This document shows, one piece after another, positions 7,768-15,687 of a stretch of 64,000 nucleotides of DNA. The DNA lies in contig CASEPN010000002.1 of the NCBI GenBank assembly GCA_949289845.1, positions 186,001 to 250,000 of the forward strand, written 5' to 3'. The notes under the pieces were generated by a model. That model was not told the DNA's origin. It did not search any database and was given only the letters and a program-made list of their open reading frames with translations. Source of the stretch: an uncultured Bacillota bacterium. Lineage in GTDB: Bacteria; Bacillota_I; Bacilli_A; RFN20; CAG-826. The position numbers and the translations under genes are program-made. Numbering within the stretch: the first letter of the stretch is position 1; each line of letters begins with the position of its first letter.

Positions 7768-8591
7768 AGTACGCTGTCGAGGCGGAGCACCTTTCCTTCT
7801 CCTATTCCAAGGACGGGCCCAGGACCCTGGACGACGTCTCTTTCAAGATCGCGGAAGGGGAGTATGTCGCCCTCATCGGCCATAACGGCTCCGGGAAGAG
7901 CACGCTCGCAAGAATCATCGCGGGGCTTATCTCCGAGTTTGATCCCAACGCCTCCTTAAAGGTCTTCGGGATGGAGTACGACAAGGAGCATTCCCAGGAA
8001 ATCCATGGCAAAATCGGCCTCGTTTTCCAAAATCCTGATAACCAGTTCGTCGGGGCGACCGTCAGGGACGACATCGCCTTCGGGCTTGAGAATCGGGCGA
8101 TTGACCCTTCCTTGATGGACGCGATCATCCTCGAGTCCGCCTCTTCCGTGGGAATGGAGGAGTACCTCGACCAGGCCCCGGAGAATCTCTCGGGCGGGCA
8201 GAAGCAAAGGGTCGCCCTCGCTGGGGTCCTTGCCCTCCATCCTTCCCTTCTCATCCTCGACGAGGCGACCTCCATGCTCGACCCCAAGGGCAAGCGGGAA
8301 ATCCTCTCCCTCGTCCATAAGATGCGGGAGGACAACCCTTCCCTCACCGTCCTTTCGATCACCCATGACGTGGAAGAAGCCGTCGAGAGCGACCGCGTCC
8401 TCGTCCTCGCGGGAGGGAAGCTCATTCTCGAAGGGAAGGGGGAAGAGGTTTTCTCTCACCGGGAGCTCCTTGAGAAGAACCATCTCGAGTCCCCCTTCGT
8501 GCACGAGCTTTCCCTTGCCCTTAGGAAGGAAGGCGTCGAAGTCGAGCCTACCCTTTCTGAAGAAAGGCTCCTGGAGGAACTATGCCGATAG
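7764..8591 (+). CDS. ecfA1: ECF transporter ATPase EcfA1
   Basis: A 275-aa ABC ATPase of the energy-coupling-factor type, which powers vitamin uptake together with EcfA2, EcfT and interchangeable S components. Walker A GHNGSGKST (about residues 39-47), a Q-loop in VFQNPDNQFVG (typical of EcfA), signature LSGGQKQRVA and Walker B LLILDEAT are all present. The start overlaps the deaminase stop and the end overlaps ecfA2. FolT and RibU in this window are likely clients. Confidence 0.96.
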   Translation: MKYAVEAEHLSFSYSKDGPRTLDDVSFKIAEGEYVALIGHNGSGKSTLARIIAGLISEFDPNASLKVFGMEYDKEHSQEIHGKIGLVFQNPDNQFVGATVRDDIAFGLENRAIDPSLMDAIILESASSVGMEEYLDQAPENLSGGQKQRVALAGVLALHPSLLILDEATSMLDPKGKREILSLVHKMREDNPSLTVLSITHDVEEAVESDRVLVLAGGKLILEGKGEEVFSHRELLEKNHLESPFVHELSLALRKEGVEVEPTLSEERLLEELCR

Positions 8592-9439
8592 AGTTCGAGA
8601 AGGTCTCGTTCGTCTACGAGCCGAAGTCGCCGTTCCGCCACGACGCCCTCAAGGACGTAGACCTTCTAATCGAGGAAGGTGTCACGACAGCGATCGTCGG
8701 GAAGACGGGCTCTGGTAAGAGCACCCTCATCCAGCATATGAACGCTCTCCTCAACCCGACTTCCGGCAAGGTGAAGGTCGGAGACTTCGTCAATTCGTCC
8801 GCGAAGAAGGAGAGGAGCAAGGACCTCTTTTCCCTAAGGAAGAGAGTCGGGATGGTGTTCCAGTTCCCGGAATACCAGCTTTTCGAAGACACGGTGGAGA
8901 AGGACGTCGCCTTCGGCCCCCGGAACTTCGGGGCGAGCAAGGAAGAGGCGCTCAAGATGGCGCACGAAGCCCTAATTCGGGTGGGGCTGGACGAATCCTT
9001 CTTCGGGAGAAGCCCGTTCCAGCTTTCGGGCGGGGAGAAGAGGAAGGCCGCGATCGCCGGCGTCCTCGCCACCAAGCCTTCGATCCTCGTCCTGGACGAG
9101 CCGACCTCCGGTCTCGACCCCGCCTCCGCAGAGGAGACGATGCAGCTCTTCGAGGAAATCAAGAAGGAGGGCACCACCCTCATTCTGGTGACGCACGACA
9201 TGGACCTGGTGCTCCGCCACGCGGACAAGGTCGTCGTCATGGACGAGGGCAAGGTCGTGAAGGTCCTTCCTCCGGAGGAACTCTTCCTTGCCGAGCTGGG
9301 CGAGTACTCGCTCGACATGCCCAAGGTTTACTCCTTCGCCAGGAAGCTCCAGGAACGCGGATGGGTCCTCGACATGAAAGGCGTCCGCGATGTCGCGGGG
9401 CTTGCCAAGGCGATCAAGAACGGCAGGAGGTCTTCCTGA
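8582..9439 (+). CDS. ecfA2: ECF transporter ATPase EcfA2
   Basis: A 285-aa partner of EcfA1. Walker A GKTGSGKST (about residues 40-48), Q-loop VFQFPEYQLFEDTV (the EcfA2-type form), signature LSGGEKRKAAIAG and Walker B ILVLDEPTSGLDP are all present. The first codons overlap ecfA1 by 10 nt and the stop overlaps the ecfT start, so the genes are tightly coupled. Confidence 0.96.
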   Translation: MPIEFEKVSFVYEPKSPFRHDALKDVDLLIEEGVTTAIVGKTGSGKSTLIQHMNALLNPTSGKVKVGDFVNSSAKKERSKDLFSLRKRVGMVFQFPEYQLFEDTVEKDVAFGPRNFGASKEEALKMAHEALIRVGLDESFFGRSPFQLSGGEKRKAAIAGVLATKPSILVLDEPTSGLDPASAEETMQLFEEIKKEGTTLILVTHDMDLVLRHADKVVVMDEGKVVKVLPPEELFLAELGEYSLDMPKVYSFARKLQERGWVLDMKGVRDVAGLAKAIKNGRRSS

Positions 9440-10302
9440 TGCCATCCTTGTCCTTGGGCCGCTACGTCCCCTATCGCTCGCCCATCCATTCCCTGGACCC
9501 GCGGACGAAGCTTTTCTGCCTGGTCCTCCTCATCGTGACGGTGTTCCTTGGCTATGCGAACTATTCGACGACCTTCCTCATGGCTGGCGTCTCGCTCATC
9601 CTCGTCCTTGCCCTCTTCTTCATGACCAGGATGAGGTTCACCTCGCTCCTGAAGAGCCTGAAGTCCCTCTGGTTCATGCTCATCTTCCTCCTCCTCATCT
9701 ACGCGATCATGCCCAGGAGCGACAACCTCGACTGGGTCGCCTTCTTCATCGGGGACTATCCCATCTACTGGGCCTCCATCCTGGATGCCTTGAAGATCCT
9801 GGTGAGGCTCATGCTCATGGTCGCCCTCTCTTTGATCCTGACCGCGTCCACGAAGCCCCTCGACCTCACGGCGGGATTCGAATGGTATCTCACCCCGATC
9901 CGCTGGCTCGGGGTCAACACCGCGGCCTGGTCGATGGTCCTCTCCCTCGCCCTCCGCTTCATCCCGACCATCCTCGTGGACGTGGAGCGGATTATGAAGG
10001 CGCAGTCCTCCCGAGGGGTGGATTTTCAGCGCGGGAAGCTGAGCGTCCGGGCGCGCGCCCTCGTCTCCCTCATCGTCCCCCTGGTCGTATCCTCCCTCAT
10101 GCGGAGCGACGAGCTCGCGGACGCGATGGAGGGGAGAGGCTACGACCCGAGGGCCAAGAGAACCCGCTACCGGAAGCTTTCCTTCCATTGGGGCGATCTG
10201 ATCGCCATCTTGCTCGTCGGGGCCTTCTTCGGGGTGTGCGTGACGATGTCGGTCCTCTCCTTCGACCCTTTCCTTTCATGGTTTAAGGTCGCGGTCCGAT
10301 GA
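9439..10302 (+). CDS. ecfT: ECF transporter transmembrane component EcfT
   Basis: A 287-aa membrane protein that couples the two ATPases to S components. It opens with the LDPRTK motif typical of EcfT, has about five hydrophobic segments, and carries the two coupling-helix signatures as SSRGVDF (about residue 190) and EGRGYDP (about residue 232). The ATG sits in TGATG overlapping the ecfA2 stop. The truA start overlaps its last codon. The order ecfA1-A2-T-truA is classic for Bacilli. Confidence 0.95.
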   Translation: MPSLSLGRYVPYRSPIHSLDPRTKLFCLVLLIVTVFLGYANYSTTFLMAGVSLILVLALFFMTRMRFTSLLKSLKSLWFMLIFLLLIYAIMPRSDNLDWVAFFIGDYPIYWASILDALKILVRLMLMVALSLILTASTKPLDLTAGFEWYLTPIRWLGVNTAAWSMVLSLALRFIPTILVDVERIMKAQSSRGVDFQRGKLSVRARALVSLIVPLVVSSLMRSDELADAMEGRGYDPRAKRTRYRKLSFHWGDLIAILLVGAFFGVCVTMSVLSFDPFLSWFKVAVR

Positions 10303-11042
10303 AGAACTACAAGGCGGTCGTCTCCTATCGCGGGGATCGCTTCCTGGGCTTTGAAAGACAAGAGGAAGGAAGGACCGTCCAAGGAACCATCGAGAACGCC
10401 CTTTCCACCTTGTTCCCGGAAGGCTTCCTCCTCCACGGGGCGGGCAGGACGGACGCCGGGGTCCACGCGGAAGGGCAAGTCGTGTCCTTCCGGGCGGAAA
10501 GGGCCTTCGATTCCGAGGAGAGGCTCATGAAATGCCTCAACCACCTCCTTCCCTCCGATATCGCCGTTCTTTCCCTTGTGGAAGTCCCGCTTTCATTCGA
10601 TGCCAGGAAGTCGGCGACGGGGAAAAGGTATTGCTATCGTCTCCTAAAGGGAACAAGGGATCCTCTTGTCATTAACGCGGTTTCCCTCGATGACATCGGC
10701 ATCCATGACCTTTCCCGGCTCCCTGAGGCATGCTCCTTGCTCAAAGGGGACCATGATTTTCGGAATTTCACGTCGAAGAAGGAAGATTTGTTGGAATTTC
10801 GCCGTGATATTTCCATTGATGCCCTTGAGGACAATGAGGTTCTTTCTCTCGTATGCACCGCAAGCGGCTTCATGACCTATATGGTCCGCTTCCTCGTCCA
10901 GGCGATCCTCGACCTATGCGCCGGCAAGGTCGCGAGAGAGACGGTCGAGGATCTCCTGGAACGCCCTCTCCCAAGAAGAATCTATCCACGCCTTGCCCCC
11001 GCGGAGGGGCTTACCCTACAGGAGGTGCTTTATGAGCGATAA
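10299..11042 (+). CDS. truA: tRNA pseudouridine(38-40) synthase TruA
   Basis: A 247-aa enzyme that converts uridines 38-40 in the anticodon arm of tRNAs to pseudouridine. The catalytic GRTDAGVHA motif (Asp about residue 51) is intact, and the FLVQAILDLCAGK region near the C terminus matches the family. Length is normal. It is coupled to ecfT (4-nt overlap) and overlaps the next gene by 11 nt. Confidence 0.96.
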   Translation: MKNYKAVVSYRGDRFLGFERQEEGRTVQGTIENALSTLFPEGFLLHGAGRTDAGVHAEGQVVSFRAERAFDSEERLMKCLNHLLPSDIAVLSLVEVPLSFDARKSATGKRYCYRLLKGTRDPLVINAVSLDDIGIHDLSRLPEACSLLKGDHDFRNFTSKKEDLLEFRRDISIDALEDNEVLSLVCTASGFMTYMVRFLVQAILDLCAGKVARETVEDLLERPLPRRIYPRLAPAEGLTLQEVLYER

Positions 11043-11862
11043 GGGGAACGGGATCCTTCCCGACTACTGCTTCCACACCCACACGTTCCGCTGCGGCCAC
11101 GCCGCGATGTCTCCGGACGAGGAATACGTGGAGGATGCCCTCAGGAACGGCTACCGGACCTTGGGCTTCGCCGACCACGCGATCCTCCCCGGAATCCATG
11201 AGAGAGGCATGAGGGGGGACTACTCCCTTCTCGACGGCTACATCTCCTCCATCCTTTCCCTTCGGAAGAAGTACGAGGGAAAGATCCGCATCCTCCTTGG
11301 CTTCGAAGGGGAGTACTCCCCGGAGATGGAGGGCTATTACAGGAGCCTTCTCAAAGAGAAGGGCTTCGACTATCTCATCCTTGGGCAGCATGAGACGTTC
11401 AAGGGCGGGGTTCCCTGGCACTACTGGGGGCGTCGCCCCGAGGAAAGCGCGGAAGCCTACTGCCAGGACCTCCTGGCCGGCATGCGTTCTGGCCTTTATT
11501 CCTACGTCGCCCATCCGGACCTATACATGCTCTGGGAAAGCTGGGGCCCTCACGCCGAAAGCGTATGCCGGCGCATCTGCTCGCTCAGCCTTGAGCTGGG
11601 ACTTCCCCTCGAGGTGAACATGGGCCGTTCCCGCGTAGGGGGATGGGAGGAGGGCAAGGACCTTTCCCACGTGGAATATCCTTATCCTGAGTTCTGGAAG
11701 ATCGCGGGGGAGATGGGGGTCAGCGCCTTCCTCGGGGTGGATGCCCATAGCCCGTGGGACCTCCACAAAGGGCCTTTCGCCCACATGAGGAAGCTCATCG
11801 AGGATACCGGCGTCCGCCTCCTCGGGGCGGCTGACTTTCAACCTAGCCGCGCCCGGTGGTAA
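11032..11862 (+). CDS. PHP-domain phosphatase (histidinol-phosphatase-like)
   Basis: A 276-aa protein of the PHP metallo-phosphoesterase superfamily. Its metal ligands are the opening DYCFHTHTFRCGH motif (about residues 11-23), FADHA, GFEGEY, HPD and the late GVDAHSP segment. It resembles HisK histidinol-phosphatase, but no histidine genes are nearby, so the substrate is uncertain. The ATG at 11032 has AGGAGG 6 nt upstream and lies inside the end of truA. Confidence 0.82.
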   Translation: MSDKGNGILPDYCFHTHTFRCGHAAMSPDEEYVEDALRNGYRTLGFADHAILPGIHERGMRGDYSLLDGYISSILSLRKKYEGKIRILLGFEGEYSPEMEGYYRSLLKEKGFDYLILGQHETFKGGVPWHYWGRRPEESAEAYCQDLLAGMRSGLYSYVAHPDLYMLWESWGPHAESVCRRICSLSLELGLPLEVNMGRSRVGGWEEGKDLSHVEYPYPEFWKIAGEMGVSAFLGVDAHSPWDLHKGPFAHMRKLIEDTGVRLLGAADFQPSRARW

Positions 11863-11888
11863 AATCCGCCCGAAAAGAGGAAGCCATC

Positions 11889-12599
11889 ATGGGAAGACAT
11901 TTCGAGGTGCGCGCCGCCGCGATGGCGGCGACCGCCAAGGCGAAGAGCGCCATCTACATGCGCGCCAGCAAGGAGATCTACGCCGCGGCCAAGAGCGGCA
12001 TCCCTGATCCCGAGAGCAACCTTGCCCTCCGCAGCGCGATCGAGAAGTACCGCAAGACCTGCCCGCGGGACGTCATCGAGCGCGCGATCGAGAAGGCCAA
12101 GGGCGGGTCGGCCGAGGCCTACATCGAGGGCCGCTACGAGTTCCTTACGCCGGGAGGCTCCTACCTCATCGTCGACACCCTGAGCGACAACGTGAACCGC
12201 GCCCTCACCAGCGTCCGCACGATCGTCACGAGGAAGGGCGGCAAGATGGGGACCGTCTCCTACAACTTCGAGCTCCTCGCCGTCCTCGACTTCAAGGGGA
12301 AGGAGGAGGACGTGGAGAAGATCGAGGAAGCCCTCATCCTCGCTGACGTCGACATCCGCTCCTGCGAATGCGAGGAGGGGATCGTCGAGGTTAAGTGCGC
12401 CCCCAGCGACCTCGAGAAGGCCAAGGACGCCCTCCGCCCGCTCGGCATCGAGGACTACGAGGCCGCCGAGGTTACCTTCGTCCCCAACGAGTATGTCACT
12501 CTTGAAGAAGAGGACCTCAAGAAGTTCAAGGCGATGCTCGCCGAGCTCGACGAGAACGAGGACGTGCAGAACGTCTACCACAACGTCGAGAACGCCTAG
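11889..12599 (+). CDS. YebC/PmpR family protein
   Basis: A 236-aa protein of the YebC family, known as transcription regulators and, in recent work, as factors that relieve ribosome stalling at proline runs. The N-terminal MGRHFEVRAAAMAATA.AKS..Y...SKEIY block differs slightly from the textbook GHSKW form but matches the YeeN-like branch. Three domains are evident, including the GGS.LI...SDN.NR segment. The ATG at 11889 has GAGGAAG upstream. A TAAAAT box at 11860-11865 overlaps the end of the PHP gene and gives a leader of about 17 nt. Confidence 0.9.
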   Translation: MGRHFEVRAAAMAATAKAKSAIYMRASKEIYAAAKSGIPDPESNLALRSAIEKYRKTCPRDVIERAIEKAKGGSAEAYIEGRYEFLTPGGSYLIVDTLSDNVNRALTSVRTIVTRKGGKMGTVSYNFELLAVLDFKGKEEDVEKIEEALILADVDIRSCECEEGIVEVKCAPSDLEKAKDALRPLGIEDYEAAEVTFVPNEYVTLEEEDLKKFKAMLAELDENEDVQNVYHNVENA

Positions 12600-12617
12600 T
12601 TTCAGAAGATGAAGACA

Positions 12618-12642
12618 AGGTCGCGTCCGTCGCGGCCTTTTC
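12618..12642 (+). terminator. Terminator after yebC
   Basis: GGTCGCG-TCCGT-CGCGGCC stem-loop followed by TTTT. Confidence 0.8.
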
Positions 12643-12673
12643 CATCCTTTCTCGGAGGATGGGCAACTCGCCC

Positions 12674-12702
12674 TTGATTTTGCCTGCGCGCGTGCGGATA
12701 AT
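12674..12702 (+). promoter_or_regulatory. rplM-rpsI promoter
   Basis: TTGATT (12674-12679), a 17-nt spacer and GATAAT (12697-12702). The predicted start is near 12709. Confidence 0.7.
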
Positions 12703-12708
12703 GCGCGC

Positions 12709-12791
12709 CGGCACTACTTTGAAGAAGTAAACCCCGGTAAAGTTTAGTTCGAGAAAGAAGTCCGAAAGAGAGACTCAGGAAGGAAACAGCA
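12709..12791 (+). promoter_or_regulatory. 5' leader of rplM-rpsI, possible L13-type autoregulatory leader
   Basis: About 83 nt lie between the predicted start and the rplM ATG, with short pairings such as TACTT/AAGTA and AAAC/GTTT. Firmicutes often carry an L13-binding leader at this place. The position fits, but the conserved sequence was not matched with confidence. Confidence 0.35.
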
Positions 12792-13229
12792 ATGGATCAG
12801 ACCACCATGGCCAAGCCTGCGGAAATCGCCCGCGCCTGGTACCTCGTGGATGCCACCGGCATCCCTCTGGGACGCCTTGCCAGCAGGATCGCCCAGATCC
12901 TCATGGGCAAGACGAAGCCCATCTACACCCCCAACGAGGACGTCGGGGACTACGTCATCGTCGTGAACGCCGGGAAGGTCAAGCTCACCGGCGACAGCGA
13001 GCACAAGAAGAACTACTACAACGTCAGCGGCTATAACGGCGGCCTCCGCACGAGGAGCGCGGGCACGATGCTCCGCGAGTACCCCGTGGAGATGGTCGAG
13101 CGCGCCGTCTGGGGGATGCTTCCGAAGGGCCCCCTCGGGCGGAAGATGCTCAAGAAGCTCCACGTCTACGCCGGCGAGACGCACGAGAACGAGGCGCAGA
13201 AGCCTGTGGCCCTCGATCTCTCGAAGTAA
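12792..13229 (+). CDS. rplM: 50S ribosomal protein L13
   Basis: A 145-aa large-subunit protein, normal length. WYLVDATGIPLGRLAS (about residues 17-32), the NPNED/VIVVNAGKV core and MLPKGPLGRKML (about 111-122) are diagnostic. AGGAAGGAAA lies before the ATG, and an internal ATG at codon 6 is the more usual family start. The gene is co-transcribed with rpsI 12 nt downstream. Confidence 0.97.
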   Translation: MDQTTMAKPAEIARAWYLVDATGIPLGRLASRIAQILMGKTKPIYTPNEDVGDYVIVVNAGKVKLTGDSEHKKNYYNVSGYNGGLRTRSAGTMLREYPVEMVERAVWGMLPKGPLGRKMLKKLHVYAGETHENEAQKPVALDLSK

Positions 13230-13241
13230 GGAGAAGGAAAG

Positions 13242-13634
13242 ATGCCTAACGTGAAGAAGTACTACGGGACCGGACGGCGCAAGAAGGCGGTCGCCCGCGT
13301 CTACCTGAGCATCGGCTCCGGCAAGATCGAGGTGAACGGCAAGGACGTCGCCAAGTACATGCCCTACGAGACCCTCGTCCAGAACCTCCGCCAGCCCCTC
13401 CTCATCGTCGGCGCCGAGGCGAAGTACGACGTCGAGGCCTTCGTCAAGGGCGGCGGCTTCACCGGCCAGGCCGAGGCCATCCGCCTCGGGATCGCCCGCG
13501 CCCTCCTCGAGGCCGGGGAGGACAGGAAGTCCCTCAAGGTCGCCGGGATGCTCACCCGCGACGCCCGCGTCAAGGAGCGCAAGAAGTACGGTCTCAAGGC
13601 CGCCCGTCGCGCGCCCCAGTTCAGCAAGCGCTAG
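13242..13634 (+). CDS. rpsI: 30S ribosomal protein S9
   Basis: A 130-aa small-subunit protein. [14 protein letters not shown] near the start, the [19 protein letters not shown] segment (about residues 68-88) and the strongly basic C terminus ending QFSKR are canonical; that tail contacts P-site tRNA. AAGGAGAAGG precedes the start. Confidence 0.98.
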   Translation: MPNVKKYYGTGRRKKAVARVYLSIGSGKIEVNGKDVAKYMPYETLVQNLRQPLLIVGAEAKYDVEAFVKGGGFTGQAEAIRLGIARALLEAGEDRKSLKVAGMLTRDARVKERKKYGLKAARRAPQFSKR

Positions 13635-13651
13635 CCCAAGGCTGGACCTGA

Positions 13652-13673
13652 GCCCCCGAATGGGGGCTTTTCC
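13652..13673 (+). terminator. Terminator after rpsI
   Basis: AGCCCCC-GAAT-GGGGGCT followed by TTT. Confidence 0.85.
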
Positions 13674-13735
13674 TTATCTTAGGAGGAATCAGGCCGGTCC
13701 ATGGTGCTAGACTTCCCCGGGCGGAGGCGCTTGGG

Positions 13736-14995
13736 ATGAGAGACATCGCGATCGGGAGAATCATCGAGGAAGAGACGAGGAGGCAGGACGAGGGCATCGA
13801 GCTTATCGCCAGCGAGAACTATCCCTCCCGTTCCGTCCGCGAGGCCCAGGGATCGATCCTCACCGCGAAATATGCGGAGGGCTATCCGGGGCGCCGCTAC
13901 TACGGGGGATGCGCCTACGTTGACGAGGCGGAAGGCCTTGCCATGGAACGGGCGAAGGAACTTTTCCATGTCCCTTACGCGAACGTCCAGCCCTATTCCG
14001 GGTCGCAGGCGAACTTCGCCTGCTACCGCGCCCTCCTGAAGGGCAGGGGAAGGGCGAAGATCCTTGCCCTCGAACTAAACGACGGGGGACACTTGACCCA
14101 CGGCTCTCCCGTGAGCTTCTCCAGCGACCTGTACGACGTCGTCTTCTACCCGCTTGGGGAGGATGGAAGGCTTGACTATGGGGTTATAGAAAAACGCATG
14201 GAGGAAGAGATGCCTGACCTCCTGCTGGCCGGCTATAGCGCCTATCCCTATGAAATCTCTTTCTCCACCCTGAGGGACATCGTGGACCGTCATAATGCCC
14301 TCCATGGCACGGACGCGCGCTTCATGGTGGACATGGCCCATATTGCGGGAATCGTCGCGGCCGGGCTTTGCGAGAACCCTTGCCTATACGCGGACGCGGT
14401 GACTTCCACCACCCACAAGACCCTGAGGGGGCCTAGGGGAGGAATCATCCTTTCCCGGGACATGGAGCTAGGCAAAGCGATTTCCTCGGCGGTCTTCCCC
14501 TACTCACAAGGCGGGCCCCTGGAGCACGTCATCGCGGGCAAGGCGGTCGCCTTCGGGGAAGCGCTCCATCCCGACTTCCAGGTATACATGAAGGCGGTCC
14601 TGAGGAACACCAAGGCCGCCGCGGAGGAGTTCCGGAGGCTTGGGGTTCGTTCCTCCGGGACCGAGACCCATTTGTTCCTCCTGGACGTCCTCGATTCCTA
14701 TGGGATGACGGGAAGGGAGGCCCAGATGAGGCTGGAGTCGGTAGGGATCACGACCAACAAGAACATGATCCACGGGGACAGGATGAAGCCCAAGGACGCT
14801 TCTGGGATCCGCATCGGCTTCGCGGCGGCCACCTCCAGGGGGGCCAAGGAGGAAGATGCCGTCAGAATCGCCCGCTTGATCCATGGCATCCTCGAGGGCA
14901 AAGCCACGGAGGAAGAAGCCAGGGGAGAGGTCAAATCCATCCTTCGGTCTTGGGCGAACATCGAGGATCTCGAATACCCTACGATCGCTTCCTGA
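13736..14995 (+). CDS. glyA: Serine hydroxymethyltransferase
   Basis: A 419-aa PLP enzyme that interconverts serine and glycine and makes 5,10-methylene-tetrahydrofolate. ELIASENYPS, YAEGYPGRRYYGG (about residues 43-55) and the PLP-lysine segment TSTTHKTLRGPRGG (Lys about 227) are intact. A GGAGG at 13722 serves as ribosome site. It has its own TAGACT-like -10 box near 13707 and no operon partner. Functionally it links to folC/folT through one-carbon metabolism. Confidence 0.97.
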   Translation: MRDIAIGRIIEEETRRQDEGIELIASENYPSRSVREAQGSILTAKYAEGYPGRRYYGGCAYVDEAEGLAMERAKELFHVPYANVQPYSGSQANFACYRALLKGRGRAKILALELNDGGHLTHGSPVSFSSDLYDVVFYPLGEDGRLDYGVIEKRMEEEMPDLLLAGYSAYPYEISFSTLRDIVDRHNALHGTDARFMVDMAHIAGIVAAGLCENPCLYADAVTSTTHKTLRGPRGGIILSRDMELGKAISSAVFPYSQGGPLEHVIAGKAVAFGEALHPDFQVYMKAVLRNTKAAAEEFRRLGVRSSGTETHLFLLDVLDSYGMTGREAQMRLESVGITTNKNMIHGDRMKPKDASGIRIGFAAATSRGAKEEDAVRIARLIHGILEGKATEEEARGEVKSILRSWANIEDLEYPTIAS

Positions 14996-15076
14996 AAGCC
15001 AAGGGCCTCTGTTGTCCAGCGTTTATCTTAAATGGCAGGTTTCCCCATCTTTCATGACCTGGGATATCGAAACCGC

Positions 15077-15105
15077 TTGTCTTGGAGTTGCTCTAGTTGT
15101 AGGAT
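15077..15105 (+). promoter_or_regulatory. tRNA-Ile promoter
   Basis: TTGTCT (15077-15082), 17-nt spacer, TAGGAT (15100-15105), with the tRNA starting at 15137. Confidence 0.5.
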
Positions 15106-15136
15106 GCACGAGCACACCGGAAGCGGGGTGCGTATT

Positions 15137-15213
15137 GGGCCTTTAGCTCAGCTGGTTAGAGCGTGCGCTTGATAAGCGCAAGGTCGATGGTTCAAGCCCA
15201 TTAAGGCCCACCA
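15137..15213 (+). tRNA. tRNA-Ile (GAT)
   Basis: A full cloverleaf of 77 nt with GGGCCTT/AAGGCCC acceptor pairing, TAGCTCAGCTGGTTAGAGC D arm, anticodon loop TTGATAA between TGCGC/GCGCA, GGTTCAAGCC T arm and encoded CCA. Confidence 0.95.
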
Positions 15214-15225
15214 ATCGGATCAAAG

Positions 15226-15248
15226 GGCCCCGGAGACGGGGCCTTATT
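15226..15248 (+). terminator. Hairpin between tRNA-Ile and tRNA-Val
   Basis: GGCCCCG-GAGA-CGGGGCC followed by TTATT. It looks like an intrinsic terminator, though the T tract is interrupted, so read-through into the next tRNA is possible. Confidence 0.65.
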
Positions 15249-15253
15249 GATAC

Positions 15254-15328
15254 GGGTGTTTAGCTCAGCGGGAGAGCGCTTCCTTCACACGGAAGAGGTC
15301 ACAGGTTCGAAACCCGTAACACCCACCA
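15254..15328 (+). tRNA. tRNA-Val (CAC)
   Basis: A 75-nt cloverleaf with GGGTGTT/AACACCC acceptor stem, anticodon loop TTCACAC flanked by CTTCC/GGAAG, GGTTCGAAACC T arm and encoded CCA. Confidence 0.95.
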
Positions 15329-15336
15329 GGAACCCA

Positions 15337-15358
15337 AGCGGCCGAAGGGCCGCTTTTT
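15337..15358 (+). terminator. Terminator after tRNA-Val
   Basis: AGCGGCC-GAAG-GGCCGCT followed by TTTT. Confidence 0.85.
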
Positions 15359-15546
15359 GCAAGCACGTGTTAGAAATTGCGTTTAGGAAAAACCCTTCCA
15401 TTCCTCCACCAAATTTCGAATTTCTCATAAATACTGAATTCAGCGCGTGTTCTTGCGCGTGCTGATCTTTAATTGGACCGTTTCGAATCCCTCTAGTTTC
15501 CCGTATCCCTTGCGTCCTTCGTCCTCAGGCGGGAAAATCCATCCGC

Positions 15547-15621
15547 GCCGGCTTAGCTCAGAGGCAGAGCAGTCGCCTTGTAAGCGAAAGGTCAGGGGTC
15601 CGACTCCCTTAGCCGGCACCA
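15547..15621 (+). tRNA. tRNA-Thr (TGT)
   Basis: A 75-nt cloverleaf with GCCGGCT/AGCCGGC acceptor stem, anticodon loop CTTGTAA between TCGC/GCGA, GGGTCCGACTCCC T arm and encoded CCA. The 188 nt upstream, after the tRNA-Val terminator, are AT-rich and hold a perfect CTGAATTCAG palindrome (15434-15443) but no convincing promoter. Confidence 0.95.
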
Positions 15622-15630
15622 TCGGGTCCC

Positions 15631-15655
15631 AAGCCACATAGGTGGCTTTTCTTTT
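15631..15655 (+). terminator. Terminator after tRNA-Thr
   Basis: AAGCCAC-ATAG-GTGGCTT followed by a T-rich tract. Confidence 0.85.
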
Positions 15656-15672
15656 TAGGCCGTTCTGAGTGA

Positions 15673-15678
15673 TAGAAT
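15673..15678 (+). promoter_or_regulatory. -10 box of the glycosyltransferase gene, near-leaderless
   Basis: TAGAAT ends 9 nt before the ATG at 15688, with no Shine-Dalgarno between. Confidence 0.5.
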
Positions 15679-15687
15679 GCGCCGGGT

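Noticed and set aside
10030-10290. Second reading frame of ecfT giving a 298-codon plus-strand ORF
   Set aside because: It is His/Arg/Pro/Leu-rich, shifted relative to the well-defined EcfT membrane protein, and has no recognisable motif.
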